In this document: one piece after another, positions 25,053-35,500 of the stretch
Numbering within the stretch: position 1 is the first letter of the stretch
Layout of the letters: every line of letters starts with the position of its first letter
From: Marinobacter sp. ATCH36
GTDB lineage: Bacteria > Pseudomonadota > Gammaproteobacteria > Pseudomonadales > Oleiphilaceae
Direction of reading: 5' to 3'
Assembly: GCF_023555055.1 (NCBI RefSeq)
Contig: NZ_JAMJPL010000001.1
Coordinates: forward strand, 1,550,001 to 1,614,000
Length of the DNA: 64,000 nt
The notes under the pieces: model-generated
Database searches by the model: none
Seen by the model: only the letters and a program-made list of their open reading frames with translations
What the model was told of the DNA's origin: nothing
Made by a program: the position numbers and the translations under genes

Positions 25053-26384
25053 TTACAACGCGCTTTCGATGGCCTGCGCCAGCCGCAACAGAGTTGTATC
25101 GGCGCCATTGCGACCGATCAGCATCAACCCGCTTGGCAGGTCTCCAGGCTCGTGATTGGGCACGGTAGCCGAGCACAGGTCCAGCATGTTTGCCACGGTA
25201 GGGTTGCGCAGGATCAGCAGGTTGAGGCGGGCATAATCCTCGTCAGCCACCAGTTCTTCGAATCGTGGGGGAACCACTGGAACCGTCGGGGCCAGCAGGC
25301 CGTCATAGTCCCGCAGCCAGGCGTCGGCTTCTTGCTTGCGTTGCTGCCGGCGGCGGCAAAGCTCCAGGTAATCGGCGGCGGTGATGGCTGCGCCCCGTTC
25401 TATCCGGCCGCGCACACGAGGGTCGTACTGGTCGCCATGGTCCGCCAGTGACTGGCGATGCACGAAGTAGCTCTCGGCGGCGGTGAAGCCTCCACCCTCC
25501 ATGAGCTCGGGGATTGCGGCAAGTACCGGTGCAGGCGCTTCAATAATAGTGGCGCCGGCGTCAGCCAGAATCTTCAGGCTGCGGCTAAACGCCGTTGCAA
25601 CGGTGTCATCCAGATCGTCCAGCATGTAATCGGTCGGGACAACAAAACGCAAGCCTTTCAGCGAGAACGGCCTGAGCGTCTGATACCGGAGACCGGACAG
25701 CACCGCATCGATGCGGGCGCAGCAGTCGACCGTGGGGGCGATGGGGCCGATGGAGTCGAGGCTTGCGGATAGAGGGAAGGTGCCCTTGAGAGGAACACGG
25801 TACTGGGAGGGTTTGAACCCCACCAGGCCACAGAGTGCCGCCGGGATGCGAACGGAGCCACCGGTATCGGTGCCGATGGCCGCCGCTGCCATTCCCCTGG
25901 CGACCGCCACGGCAGCGCCACAGGATGAGCCCCCCGGAATGCGACCAGGCGCCAGCGGGTTGTCCGGCGTTCCGTAATGGGGGTTCAATCCCAGCCCGGA
26001 GTAGGCGAATTCAGTCATATTGGTGTGACCGGCAATCACCGCGCCTTCACGCCGCAAACGGGAAACAATAACTGCATCGGATTGTGCCGGTGCTTGCCAG
26101 CCCCGGGATCCCGCATGGGTGACTTCGCCGGCGACATCAAACAGTGCCTTGAGGGCGATGGGCAGTCCGGCAAGTTGTCCTGCAGGCACCCCGGCATGGC
26201 GAAGGCGGTCAACGGCGTCGGCCTCGGCGCGCGCGGCTTTATCAAAGCGCTTGGTGTAGACCTGGGCTTTGGCATCGTCGTAGGCGTCGGCGTTGGCCAG
26301 GCAACGCTCCAGTAGCTCCGTGGCCCGCTTCTGGTTTTCGGTCATGTCGGCGAGCAGTTGGGCCAATTGATTTTCGCTGTTCAT
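25053..26384 (-). CDS. Amidase (amidase signature family)
   Basis: A 443-residue Ser-Ser-Lys hydrolase. The catalytic lysine sits in PIALKALFD (residues about 72-80), the cis-serine in GGSSCGAAVA and the nucleophile in GTDTGGSVRIPA. It cleaves a linear or ring-derived amide to a carboxylate and ammonia. The start overlaps the DUF2848 stop by four bases. In this operon it could hydrolyse an amide bond exposed by the other enzymes and feed nitrogen to the cell. Confidence 0.93.
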   Translation of the reverse strand: MNSENQLAQLLADMTENQKRATELLERCLANADAYDDAKAQVYTKRFDKAARAEADAVDRLRHAGVPAGQLAGLPIALKALFDVAGEVTHAGSRGWQAPAQSDAVIVSRLRREGAVIAGHTNMTEFAYSGLGLNPHYGTPDNPLAPGRIPGGSSCGAAVAVARGMAAAAIGTDTGGSVRIPAALCGLVGFKPSQYRVPLKGTFPLSASLDSIGPIAPTVDCCARIDAVLSGLRYQTLRPFSLKGLRFVVPTDYMLDDLDDTVATAFSRSLKILADAGATIIEAPAPVLAAIPELMEGGGFTAAESYFVHRQSLADHGDQYDPRVRGRIERGAAITAADYLELCRRRQQRKQEADAWLRDYDGLLAPTVPVVPPRFEELVADEDYARLNLLILRNPTVANMLDLCSATVPNHEPGDLPSGLMLIGRNGADTTLLRLAQAIESAL

Positions 26385-27058
26385 GCGACCACCGGCAGTG
26401 TGTGGATGTTGTACTGGTGCTGAAGTTCGCGACCAGAGACAGGATCTTTCAGCACCATGCGAAAAGCCTGTGCCGGGCGTAGCTCACCGATCACCGGAAG
26501 TGTGCCACACAGCATGGCCTGTCCCGTTGCCAGCTCCGCTTTGTTCAATCCAAAGCGCCGCAGCAGCTCCGCCGGATGCAGCAGGCCAGTGATTGGACCT
26601 TCCTGATACAATACCTCTTTGCCATCAATGGTGGCGTAGGATGCCATCTGCAGTTCATCCCAGTGGTCGATCACGCTGTCCAGCCGCCACACCTGAAAGC
26701 TGACAGGCTTGGCGCAGACCTGTTTGGAATGGGCCACGGACCAGGCTTCGGCTTCGCGATCGGTGTGATCGGATCCGATACCGACCAGCGTACCCTGGTC
26801 AGTGCCGATCAGAACCACCTCTGCCTCGCCGCTGGTCGCTTCACTCAGCACCTGGATATCAGGGGCAGTGGTGAGCTGGTTCGCAGCTACGCGGTAGAAC
26901 AGCGGGGTGCTGGAAGGCGGTGTTACGCCAATGTCCTTCAGCTCTTCGATGTGTTCGTCGATGGCAGACTGCACCCGTCCTGCCCAGCCGGCGATGACCA
27001 GCTCGCGGACATCAACCTGAATGGGTTCCTGGCTGTCTGGAAGTTGGAAGTTTGTCAT
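26381..27058 (-). CDS. DUF2848 domain-containing protein
   Basis: A 225-residue soluble protein matching DUF2848. Conserved pieces are PLFYRVAANQLT, IGSDHTDREAEAWSVAHSKQVCAKPVS and the LATGQAMLCGTLP segment, which give a histidine-aspartate pair typical of metal-dependent fumarylacetoacetate-hydrolase-like folds. A hydrolase or lyase role is likely but unproven. GGAG lies about 8 bases before the ATG. It is sandwiched between the TRAP transporter and the amidase. Confidence 0.85.
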   Translation of the reverse strand: MTNFQLPDSQEPIQVDVRELVIAGWAGRVQSAIDEHIEELKDIGVTPPSSTPLFYRVAANQLTTAPDIQVLSEATSGEAEVVLIGTDQGTLVGIGSDHTDREAEAWSVAHSKQVCAKPVSFQVWRLDSVIDHWDELQMASYATIDGKEVLYQEGPITGLLHPAELLRRFGLNKAELATGQAMLCGTLPVIGELRPAQAFRMVLKDPVSGRELQHQYNIHTLPVVA

Positions 27059-27091
27059 TGAGTCACTCCGATAATTTGGGTTCATGGATAG

Positions 27092-28375
27092 TTACTTCAT
27101 CAGGTCGGGGAGGAACGTGGCCACCTGCGGGAACAACACCAGAACGATCGCCATCAGGAACATGATGCCGACGTAGGGCATGGCACCTTTCATCACGTCG
27201 CTAAAGGGTCCGCTTTCACGCACACCCTGAACCACGTAGAGGTTGAGCCCCACGGGCGGAGTGATGAGCGCCATCTCAATAAGCAGAATGATCAGGATGC
27301 CCAGCCACACCGGATCGAATCCCAGTGCAATGATGATGGGGGCGACGAGGGGAATGGTGATGACCATCAGCGACAGCGTCTCAATGAAGAAACCGAGCAC
27401 GATGTAAAGCAGGATGACAAGGATCAGCGTGGAATAGGGGCCAAGACCGGCGTTTTCCAGGAAAGCGGTCAGCTCGCGAGTAACCCCCGCTGAGGCGAGC
27501 ACAAAATTCAGGAAGTAGGATGCAATGATGATCAGCATGATCATGCCGGTGGTCTTCATGGTGCCGTCCAGGGCCTGGACGATCACTTTAATGGACAATT
27601 TACCCATGGACAGGGCGATCACCATGGCGCCAAGCACACCTAGAGAGGCCGCTTCGGTCGGTGTTGCCACACCAGCATAGATGGACCCGACCACGATACC
27701 GAACAGCGTCAATACCGGCACCAGGTGTTTGAGGCCGGAGAAACGATCTCCCCAACTGTGCGTTACGCTGGGTCCTCCAAGACTCGGTTTCCAGATACAG
27801 ATCAACGCGGTGCCAACAATGAACATGAGAGCAAGCAGCAGGCCCGGTATCAGACCGGCGGCAAACAGCTGCGGAATCGAGGTTTCGGTCAGAAATCCAT
27901 AAACAATCAGGTTGATCGACGGCGGAATCATGATGCCCAGGGTGCCGCCGGCGGCAATCGAACCGGTAAAGAGTTTGGGGTCGTAACCCATTTCCTTCCC
28001 TTGCGGCAATGCGACCGTGCCGATGGTGGCCGCCGTGGCAACACTGGAACCGGAGGTGGCTGAAAACAGGGTCGCGGTGCCGATATTGGCGTGCAGCAGA
28101 CCCCCTGGCAGCCAGGACATCCAGCTCTCCAGGGAACGGTAGGTGCCACGGGCGATGCCGGTGCGCACCAGAATCTCGCCCAGCAGGATAAACAGCGGAA
28201 TAGCGATCAGCAGGTATTTGTCAGAGGCCGACCAGAGCACATCCCCCATTGCATTGAGCAGCGGGAACGGCGAGAACAGTTCCGCCAGCACCAGGGCCAG
28301 TGCAATCAGCGTGGCCGCGACAGGAACGCTCAGAAGCAGCAGAACCATCAGAATAACCAGTGCGGTAATGATCAT
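27092..28375 (-). CDS. TRAP transporter large permease (DctM type)
   Basis: A 427-residue membrane protein of about 12-13 segments. TSGSSVATAATIGTVALPQGKEMGYDPKLFTGSIAAGGTLGIMIPPSINLIVYG (split over residues about 105-165) contains the ion/substrate helical hairpins of the family. It carries a carboxylate-type solute with Na+. Its ATG overlaps the small-permease stop (ATGA). Confidence 0.95.
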   Translation of the reverse strand: MIITALVILMVLLLLSVPVAATLIALALVLAELFSPFPLLNAMGDVLWSASDKYLLIAIPLFILLGEILVRTGIARGTYRSLESWMSWLPGGLLHANIGTATLFSATSGSSVATAATIGTVALPQGKEMGYDPKLFTGSIAAGGTLGIMIPPSINLIVYGFLTETSIPQLFAAGLIPGLLLALMFIVGTALICIWKPSLGGPSVTHSWGDRFSGLKHLVPVLTLFGIVVGSIYAGVATPTEAASLGVLGAMVIALSMGKLSIKVIVQALDGTMKTTGMIMLIIIASYFLNFVLASAGVTRELTAFLENAGLGPYSTLILVILLYIVLGFFIETLSLMVITIPLVAPIIIALGFDPVWLGILIILLIEMALITPPVGLNLYVVQGVRESGPFSDVMKGAMPYVGIMFLMAIVLVLFPQVATFLPDLMK

Positions 28376-28968
28376 GAGCGTGCTTCCCTGTTTTCATCGC
28401 TAATCTGTTCGTCCAGCGTCGGACTTCCTGCCAGTTTCTGCACACCTTCGGTGTCGCCGCTGAGCAGGCCGAAAAAGGCTCTCAGGGAAACCACACACAC
28501 GGCAAAACCAAACCAGATCAATCCCACAAACCACAGCGCCTGTGGCATCCACAAGGGAGTGCCCAGTGGCGTATTGGCGGTGGAGCCGCCGCTGTAGGAG
28601 TGGCTGAGGACGGAGAAAACCGCGTCGACTACGAGGATGGAGAACATCGCCAATGCCAGTAGCGCGACCAGGTCAAGCACGCCCCGAACTTTCATGGGAA
28701 AGGTCAGGTACAGGGCATCAATGCGAATATGTGCCTTGCACATCAGGGTGTAGGCGAAGGACCAGCTGGCGCTGATGGCCATGATGTAGCCCGTCAGCTC
28801 GGTGGCGTGAACCGCCGAACGACCTATAAACACCCGTGAGGCCACTTCAATGGTGACCAGGGCCACGGTCAGCAGGATCATCACGCCTCCTGCCCGGGCA
28901 AACCAGAGCGAGCCAACTTCAACACCGGCGAGCACGCGGTCGAGAAATGAATTCACCTGTTGCAACAT
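28372..28968 (-). CDS. TRAP transporter small permease (DctQ type)
   Basis: A 198-residue protein with four membrane segments. The family arginine-rich segment before the second helix and the HIRIDALYLTFP segment are visible. It pairs with the large permease. A cytoplasmic C-terminal tail of about 35 residues is slightly longer than usual. It lies 69 bases downstream of the binding-protein gene. Confidence 0.92.
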   Translation of the reverse strand: MLQQVNSFLDRVLAGVEVGSLWFARAGGVMILLTVALVTIEVASRVFIGRSAVHATELTGYIMAISASWSFAYTLMCKAHIRIDALYLTFPMKVRGVLDLVALLALAMFSILVVDAVFSVLSHSYSGGSTANTPLGTPLWMPQALWFVGLIWFGFAVCVVSLRAFFGLLSGDTEGVQKLAGSPTLDEQISDENREARS

Positions 28969-29037
28969 AGTGTTCTCCAGACCGACCGGGGCAGTGCAGT
29001 GTGACCGCCCCGGTCGCCGTTATGGGTGAGAAGCGTG

Positions 29038-30102
29038 TTACTTGGACGCGCTCAGTCCGGTTACTTCACCTACGGTTTCGTTCCAGCGGTCAACCCATTG
29101 CTGGTCAACGCGCTGTGCCCAGTTAGGCAGCAGGGTTTCTTCCAGGTGACGGCTGGCCTCGGTGAAATCATTATCGGTGGCCTCAACCAGGACCATGTCT
29201 CCGGCGTCACCGCGGGAGCACTCACCGTTGCCGGTCAGGCAGGCGATGCCTTCTTTTGTTTCTTCAACCGCAGAGGCCCAGACCGGATCTTCATAGTTTT
29301 CCTTGATTTCTGCAGTCAGCCATTCCTGCGTCTGCTCTGAAAGCGAGTTCCATTTTTTGCCATTCATGGCGGTAACCACATGGTCCCAGCCGCCTACCGG
29401 CAGCGGATAGAGATGAGTAGACACTTCGTGCCAGCCAGAGCTGTAACCGGACAGGGAGCCAGTCACGGCGCAGTCGATAACGCCCCGTTGCAATGCTCCG
29501 GGTACTTCGCTGAAGTTCAGAGTGATGCCTTCGGCGCCCAGCGCCTGGAGAAATTCGGCGGTGGTACGGCCGCTGGCGCGGACTTTCATACCCTTGAGAT
29601 CACTCAGGCCATCAATTTCCGCGTTGCAGAACACCATTTGCGAAGGGTAGGGCACAACGGCCAGCAACTGAGCGCCGTCGTACCGCTGCGCAAACGCATC
29701 GGCGAGAACCGGCCGATAGGCTTCCGCCACTTTGCGAGCGGTGTCGACGTCGGGAGCAATCATGGGCATGTCCAGAGCTTCCAGTTCCGGGGCATCCTCA
29801 ACCGCATAATCCGCCACCGTGGAGGTGACCTCTATGACGTTACGGCTCATCAGCCGGTAGACTTCACCGCCGCCCAGACCCATCTGGTCAAAGGTGGTGA
29901 CTTCGGTAGTGATCTGGCCATCGGAGGCATCGGGAACATGTTTCTCCCAGAAAGGGCGCTCGAAATTCTGGTAGAGGGACAAACTGCTCCAGCTTCCCAC
30001 ATAGTTAAAGCTGGCCTTGTCCAGGTCTTGCGTCAACGCCGGTGAGCTGGCAAGTGCCAGGCCCATCAGGGAGGCTGAAACGAGGGTTTTTGTTGTATTC
30101 AT
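29038..30102 (-). CDS. TRAP transporter substrate-binding protein (DctP type)
   Basis: A 354-residue periplasmic protein with a clear signal peptide ending near residue 24 (SPALTQD). The family arginine that binds the ligand carboxylate is in LKGMKVRASGRTTAEFL; the AVTGSLSGYSSGWHE region lines the pocket. It completes a tripartite importer with the two genes downstream. The ligand should be a carboxylate; 5-oxoproline or a related cyclic amide is suggested only by the operon. Confidence 0.93.
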   Translation of the reverse strand: MNTTKTLVSASLMGLALASSPALTQDLDKASFNYVGSWSSLSLYQNFERPFWEKHVPDASDGQITTEVTTFDQMGLGGGEVYRLMSRNVIEVTSTVADYAVEDAPELEALDMPMIAPDVDTARKVAEAYRPVLADAFAQRYDGAQLLAVVPYPSQMVFCNAEIDGLSDLKGMKVRASGRTTAEFLQALGAEGITLNFSEVPGALQRGVIDCAVTGSLSGYSSGWHEVSTHLYPLPVGGWDHVVTAMNGKKWNSLSEQTQEWLTAEIKENYEDPVWASAVEETKEGIACLTGNGECSRGDAGDMVLVEATDNDFTEASRHLEETLLPNWAQRVDQQWVDRWNETVGEVTGLSASK

Positions 30103-30150
30103 GGTGTTTTCCTTATGGTCTTCGTCAGGGGTGGTTCTGGTCGTTATTGA

Positions 30151-30954
30151 TTAAAAAAGGGCCAGGCTGTTGTCAGGAATATCCGTGACCAGCATGTGCC
30201 CGGGGCTGTGGGTGATTGCGAACTCAATGCCGGAATCAATCAGAACCTGTTGCGGTGTCACTCCGCAGGCCCAGAAAACCGGAATTTCATCCTTACCCAC
30301 TGAAACGGAGTCGCCGTAATCCGGCACGCTCAGATCGGAAATGCCGATCAGCGATGGGTCGCCCAGGTGCACGGGTGAACCGTGGACCTGCGGATACCGG
30401 GTAGTGATCTGGATGGCGCGGATGGCGTCAGCGGCCGCAAACGGTCGCATTGAAACAACCAGGTTGCCGCCAAAACCTCCGGCGGAGGTCAGTGGCACCG
30501 AGGTGTTGTACATCGGTACGTTCCGGGCTTCGTCTATATGACGTACCTGAAGCCCGGCGCTGATAAGGGCGTGCTCAAAGGTAAAAGAGCAGCCAAGTGC
30601 GAAGGTCACCAGGTCATCCCGCCAGTCATCGACCACGTCGGTCCGGGTGTTGCTCACCTGCCCGTTGCGATAAATGCGATAGGCCGGTACATCGCGTGCA
30701 ATGTCCAGATCCCTGCCCAAAAGAGTACAGGTACGGACACCGGGCTCACTGACGGCCAGCAGAGGGCAGGGTTTGGGGTTGGCCTGGCAGAAACGCAGGA
30801 AACCCGCTGCCTGTGATTCGGGCAGGATGACCAGGTTGACCTGAACGTAACCGCTGGCGAGCCCGGAGGTTGGCCCGGTCAGGTTGCCTTCCCTCGCGGC
30901 AGTTCGAACGGCCACTGGTGTTGAGTGTGTATCCAGCTGAGCGATGCTTGTCAT
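30151..30954 (-). CDS. D-glutamate cyclase family / putative hydro-lyase (DUF1445, YcsI)
   Basis: A 267-residue protein with the DUF1445 motifs FALGCSFTFEHAL, NVPMYNTSVPLTSAGGFGGNLVVSMRP and a final THSPGHMLVTDIPD. The same family makes up part of the vertebrate mitochondrial D-glutamate cyclase, and in Bacillus ycsI sits beside the oxoprolinase genes. It could interconvert D-glutamate and 5-oxo-D-proline. It is the first gene of the 11-gene operon. The start has only a weak ribosome site. Confidence 0.88.
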   Translation of the reverse strand: MTSIAQLDTHSTPVAVRTAAREGNLTGPTSGLASGYVQVNLVILPESQAAGFLRFCQANPKPCPLLAVSEPGVRTCTLLGRDLDIARDVPAYRIYRNGQVSNTRTDVVDDWRDDLVTFALGCSFTFEHALISAGLQVRHIDEARNVPMYNTSVPLTSAGGFGGNLVVSMRPFAAADAIRAIQITTRYPQVHGSPVHLGDPSLIGISDLSVPDYGDSVSVGKDEIPVFWACGVTPQQVLIDSGIEFAITHSPGHMLVTDIPDNSLALF

Positions 30955-31077
30955 GTTTCTGCCCAATAGATGAGTTTCTTACATTTAAGGCAGAAGCAAT
31001 GATTAATACAAATCGAAAGTTGAGATCAGGATTGATAGAAAAATTGGATCAGTCAAGGGTTTCAATGCACTGCAGAA

Positions 31078-31971
31078 CTAATTGGCCAGGACAACACGCT
31101 CTTTTGCGATTGTCAGCGCAAGCTCTGCAATGGCATGCACCACACTGCTGCTTGGTGCGGCGCGGTAGGCTGCATTGAAAGTCAGGTCTGGCACGCTGGC
31201 ATCAACCCTGAATTGCTGCAGTATGCCGCTATCCAGTTCCTGCTGAAGAATCTCGCGGGGGAGGGCGCTGACACCAAGGCCATCCACCGTCATGCGGATG
31301 ATGGTTGAAAGTGATGAGCAGGAATGGATGCGCGTGGAGTGATTCATGGGGTCCACCAACGAGCGGATAGCGATATAGGGTTCGCTTTGCCTGGGGTAGG
31401 TAACGATTGGCCAAGTTGCGAGCTCGGCAAGCGACATCGCCTGGTCAGAGATGCCGAGCTGAGGGCTTGCAACCCAGATCAGCGAATAGCGGCACAGATC
31501 ACGGTTGATGACGCCGGGCTGGTTAACGCCACCCATGAGAAAGGCGATATCGATTTCATGATTTTTTAGCTTCTCCGCAAGGTTAAGGGAGATATCCACG
31601 TCCAGTTCAAGGTTGATGGCCGGGTAGGCCTCGCTGACCCGTTCCAGCAGCTGGGGCAGCCAGGTGTGAGCAATGGTTTCCGAGACGGCGAGGCGAATGG
31701 TGCCCTGAATGGAGGACGGTTTGGCGACGGCTTGCAGCATCTCACCATGCAGGCTCAGCATCTTCTCGGCATAAACAAGAAACTCACGGCCCTTGGCGGT
31801 CAGGGTGATTTTCTTGCCGGAACGATCAAACAGCTCTATTCCAAGCTGGTCTTCCAGGCCGGCGATACGTGCGGAAACCGAGGGCTGTGATGCGTAGACC
31901 CGACCGGCGGCAGCGCGAAAACTACCCAGCCTGGCTATCCAGACAAAGGTTTCCAGTGTGCGGATGTTCAT
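31078..31971 (-). CDS. LysR family transcriptional regulator
   Basis: A 297-residue regulator. The winged helix-turn-helix is at residues 3-60 (TLETFVWIARLGSFRAAAGRVYASQPSVSARI region) and a LysR substrate domain follows. It is on the same strand and 123 bases upstream of the D-glutamate-cyclase-family gene, so it probably controls that operon. Its ATG shares one base with the stop of the preceding Lrp gene (TAATG), so the two regulators are translated in tandem. Confidence 0.93.
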   Translation of the reverse strand: MNIRTLETFVWIARLGSFRAAAGRVYASQPSVSARIAGLEDQLGIELFDRSGKKITLTAKGREFLVYAEKMLSLHGEMLQAVAKPSSIQGTIRLAVSETIAHTWLPQLLERVSEAYPAINLELDVDISLNLAEKLKNHEIDIAFLMGGVNQPGVINRDLCRYSLIWVASPQLGISDQAMSLAELATWPIVTYPRQSEPYIAIRSLVDPMNHSTRIHSCSSLSTIIRMTVDGLGVSALPREILQQELDSGILQQFRVDASVPDLTFNAAYRAAPSSSVVHAIAELALTIAKERVVLAN

Positions 31972-32423
31972 TAAATCCCCGCATCCTTGACATTCTCCAT
32001 GACCACAAACGTACTGGTCTGCAATACGTGGGGCAGAGCAGATATCTGCTCGCCCAGCACCTGACGGTACTCTGCCATATTGCGGGTGCGTACTTTCAGC
32101 AGGTAATCGAAATTGCCAGCGATCATGTGGCATTGTTCCACCGCCGAGATCTGTTTCGCCGCATCGTTGAACGCAGCCAGGGCACTGCTGCTGGTGTCGC
32201 TCAGGGTGACCTGTGCAAATGCGATGTGGCTTTGCCCGAGCTTGGTCTGATTGACCAGGGCAGTGTAGCCGGTGATATAGCCGTGCTCTTCAAGGCGCCG
32301 CATGCGAACCTGACAAGGCGTTTTCGACAGCCCGACCCGTGAGGCAAGCTCCGTTACTGTAATCCGCGCATGTTTCTGCAGTTCGCGGATGATGGAGTGA
32401 TCGATTCTATCCAGTTCGACCAT
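31971..32423 (-). CDS. Lrp/AsnC family transcriptional regulator
   Basis: A 150-residue regulator with an N-terminal helix-turn-helix (VTELASRVGLSKTPCQVRMRRLEEHG, split near residues 22-47) and a C-terminal amino-acid-binding RAM domain (AGNFDYLLKVRTRNMAEYRQVL). It diverges from the NAD-glutamate dehydrogenase and putA genes. Lrp-type PutR/BkdR proteins commonly activate proline or branched-chain amino acid catabolism in response to the amino acid. A proline role is therefore likely but inferred from place. Confidence 0.92.
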   Translation of the reverse strand: MVELDRIDHSIIRELQKHARITVTELASRVGLSKTPCQVRMRRLEEHGYITGYTALVNQTKLGQSHIAFAQVTLSDTSSSALAAFNDAAKQISAVEQCHMIAGNFDYLLKVRTRNMAEYRQVLGEQISALPHVLQTSTFVVMENVKDAGI

Positions 32424-32580
32424 AATTTCATTTCCCGGCTAGATATACGGCTATTTATGGCCACGAATATAATCAAAATACCTGCACATTAAAACTATAT
32501 GGACAAAGGGTCTCCGGAGAGTTGGCTATACTGGGTGTGTTCAGTTCTACATGCGCCAGATGATATCCCGGAGACCGACG

Positions 32581-35500
32581 ATGACCTTTTCCGAATCCAA
32601 ACAAAAACAAACGCTGCTTGAACAGCTCTCAGATGCCCTCGAGGAGGAGGACTACGATCCTGATGACACGCGAAACCTGCGTGAAATTGTCGCGACCATG
32701 ATGGAGGAGTCCCGGTCCTGGGACGATGCATTGCTGCAGCGTCTGGTTGAGGTTCTGGGAAAGCGTGCCGGCCAACGTTGTGCAAGCATGTTCAGTGGCG
32801 GTTTTCCATCTGGCTACCGGTCGAAATTTTCTGTTGAGGATGCGGTTGAGGATATTCAGCAAATCCAGTCCATTGCCCTGACTTCCGATGTGCCCATGCG
32901 GTTTTACAAGCCGTCCGAGCAAGGCGCGCAGGAGTTGAGCTTTAAGCTTTACAGTCAGGGAAAGTCAGTGATCCTCTCGGATGTGATACCAATTCTGGAA
33001 AACCTGGGTATGCGAGTGCTGGGAGAACATCCCTACCGTATCCGGAGACGCGATGGCGAGCAGTTCGGGGTCAGCGATTTTACCGTACAGTTCCATTCGC
33101 GCTGCCGGGGCGCTGATGTTGAAAAAGCCAAACCCCTGCTGCAGGAGGGATTTCGCGAGATCTGGAATGGCTTTGCGGAGAACGATGACTTCAATCAGCT
33201 TATGATGGCTGCGAGCCTGGGCTGGCGGGAGGTCAGCGTTTTACGAGCCTATTCCCGTTATGTAAAGCAATTGCGTTTCGGGTTCAGTCAGCCGTTTATC
33301 GCCGACACCCTTGCGCGACACCTGGATATTACCTCGCGCCTGGTTGCCCTTTTCAATGCCCGATTCAATCCTGACGCTTCAGTAGCGAAAAACCGGGAAG
33401 TGGCTGTTGCCGGTATTGAAACCGAGATCCTTGATGCCCTTGAGGCAGTGACAAGTCTGGATGATGACCGGATTCTCAGACGGTTTTATATACTCATCAA
33501 GGCGACCCTGAGAACCAATTATTTCCAGCGCCAGGATACGGGCGAGTTCAAAGGATACCTGTCGCTCAAGCTTGATCCTTCATCCATTCCCGATATTCCC
33601 AAACCCTGTCCGCATTTCGAGGTGTTTGTGTGTTCACCCAGGGTTGAAGGTGTTCACCTGAGGGCTGGCCCGGTGGCTCGGGGTGGGTTGCGCTGGTCTG
33701 ACCGCAGTGAGGACTATCGCACTGAAATTCTCGGGCTGGTAAAGGCTCAGCAGGTGAAGAATTCAGTGATCGTGCCTGTTGGTGCCAAGGGTGGCTTTAT
33801 TGTTAAAAGGCCGCCGGAAGACGGCTCCCGGGAAGCCTTCAGGGAGGAAGGCATCAACTGCTATCAAACGTTCATCCGGGGTCTGCTTGATCTGACCGAC
33901 AATCTGAGTGAGGGCGAAGTGGTGCCGCCGGCCAATGTGGTTCGCTACGATGGCGATGACACTTACCTGGTTGTTGCTGCGGACAAAGGTACAGCAACCT
34001 TCTCTGACATTGCCAATCAACTGGCCCAGGAGTATGGCTTCTGGCTGGGAGACGCGTTCGCCTCCGGGGGCAGCGAGGGCTATGACCACAAGAAGATGGG
34101 AATTACGGCGCGGGGAGCCTGGGAGTCGGTCAAACGACACTTTCTGGAGAAAGGCATTGATACCCAGACCGAAGAGTTCACCGTGGTCGGTATCGGCGAC
34201 ATGGCGGGAGATGTATTCGGCAACGGCATGCTGTTGTCGGATCGTATTCGCCTGATTGGTGCGTTCAATCACCTGCATATTTTCGTTGATCCTGAGCCGG
34301 ACGCGGCGGCTGCTTTTGCCGAGCGTAAGCGCCTGTTCGAGTTGCCCGGCTCAAGCTGGGCGGACTATGACGAGCAAAAGATCAGCACGGGTGGCGGGGT
34401 GTTTTCCCGGGCTGCAAAGTGGATTCCGATATCTGAACAGATGCAGGCCCGCCTGGGCGTTGACGCGGCCAGACTGCCGCCTAACGAGCTGATCAAGGCG
34501 CTGCTGAAGGCGCCGGTGGACATGCTCTGGAACGGTGGCATCGGCACCTACATGAGGGCGCCGACCGAATCCCACGAGGACGTTGGTGACAAATCCAATG
34601 ATGCCGTGAGGGTCGACAGCCACGAATTACGCTGCAGCGTGCTTGGTGAGGGCGGTAACCTTGGCTTTACCCAGCTCGGCCGTATTGGCTTCGCCCGGGC
34701 AGGCGGGGCGGCCAACACCGACTTTATTGATAATGCGGGGGGAGTGGATTGCTCGGATCATGAGGTCAATATCAAGATTCTTCTCAATGAGCAGGTGCGG
34801 CGCGGGCAGATGGCACTTGAGCAGCGAAATCAAATGCTCAGAGCAATGACGGCTGAGGTGTCGGAGCTGGTGCTACGTAACAATTACCGCCAGGCCATGG
34901 CATTGTGTCTGGCCCAGAACAGTGCGGTTGCCAGCATGGATGAATACGAGCGCCTGATGCGGCGGCTGGAGGCCGAAGGCAAGCTCGACCGGGTTCTTGA
35001 ATTCCTGCCAAGTGATGATGAGCTGAGGGAGCGGCGTGGAATCGCCTCTGGCCTCACTCGCCCGGAACTGTCGGTGCTGATTTCCTACGCCAAGATCGAA
35101 CTCAAGCAGGCGTTGCTGAACACGCATATTGTCCACGATGATCGCTTTGCCCAGGCGCTGTACTCAGCCTTTCCGGCATCGTTGCTGGAACACTTCCCCG
35201 AAGCAATTGACGCGCATCCGTTGCGGGCAGAGATTTCAGCCACTCAGATTGCCAATGACATGGTGAATCGCATGGGCATCAGCTGGGCGGACAAGCTCCG
35301 GAATGCCACTGGCGCCGACAGTGGTCGGATAGCTGCAGCCTACCTGATCTCCCTCCAGATCCATGACGTAGAGACTCAGTGGAAGGCTATAGAAGCGCTG
35401 GATGGACAGATCAGCCCTGACGTGCAGGCGCAATTATTCACTGACGTGATTCGCCTGGTTACTCGCAGTACCAGTTGGTTGCTGCACAACCGCCGGAGAG

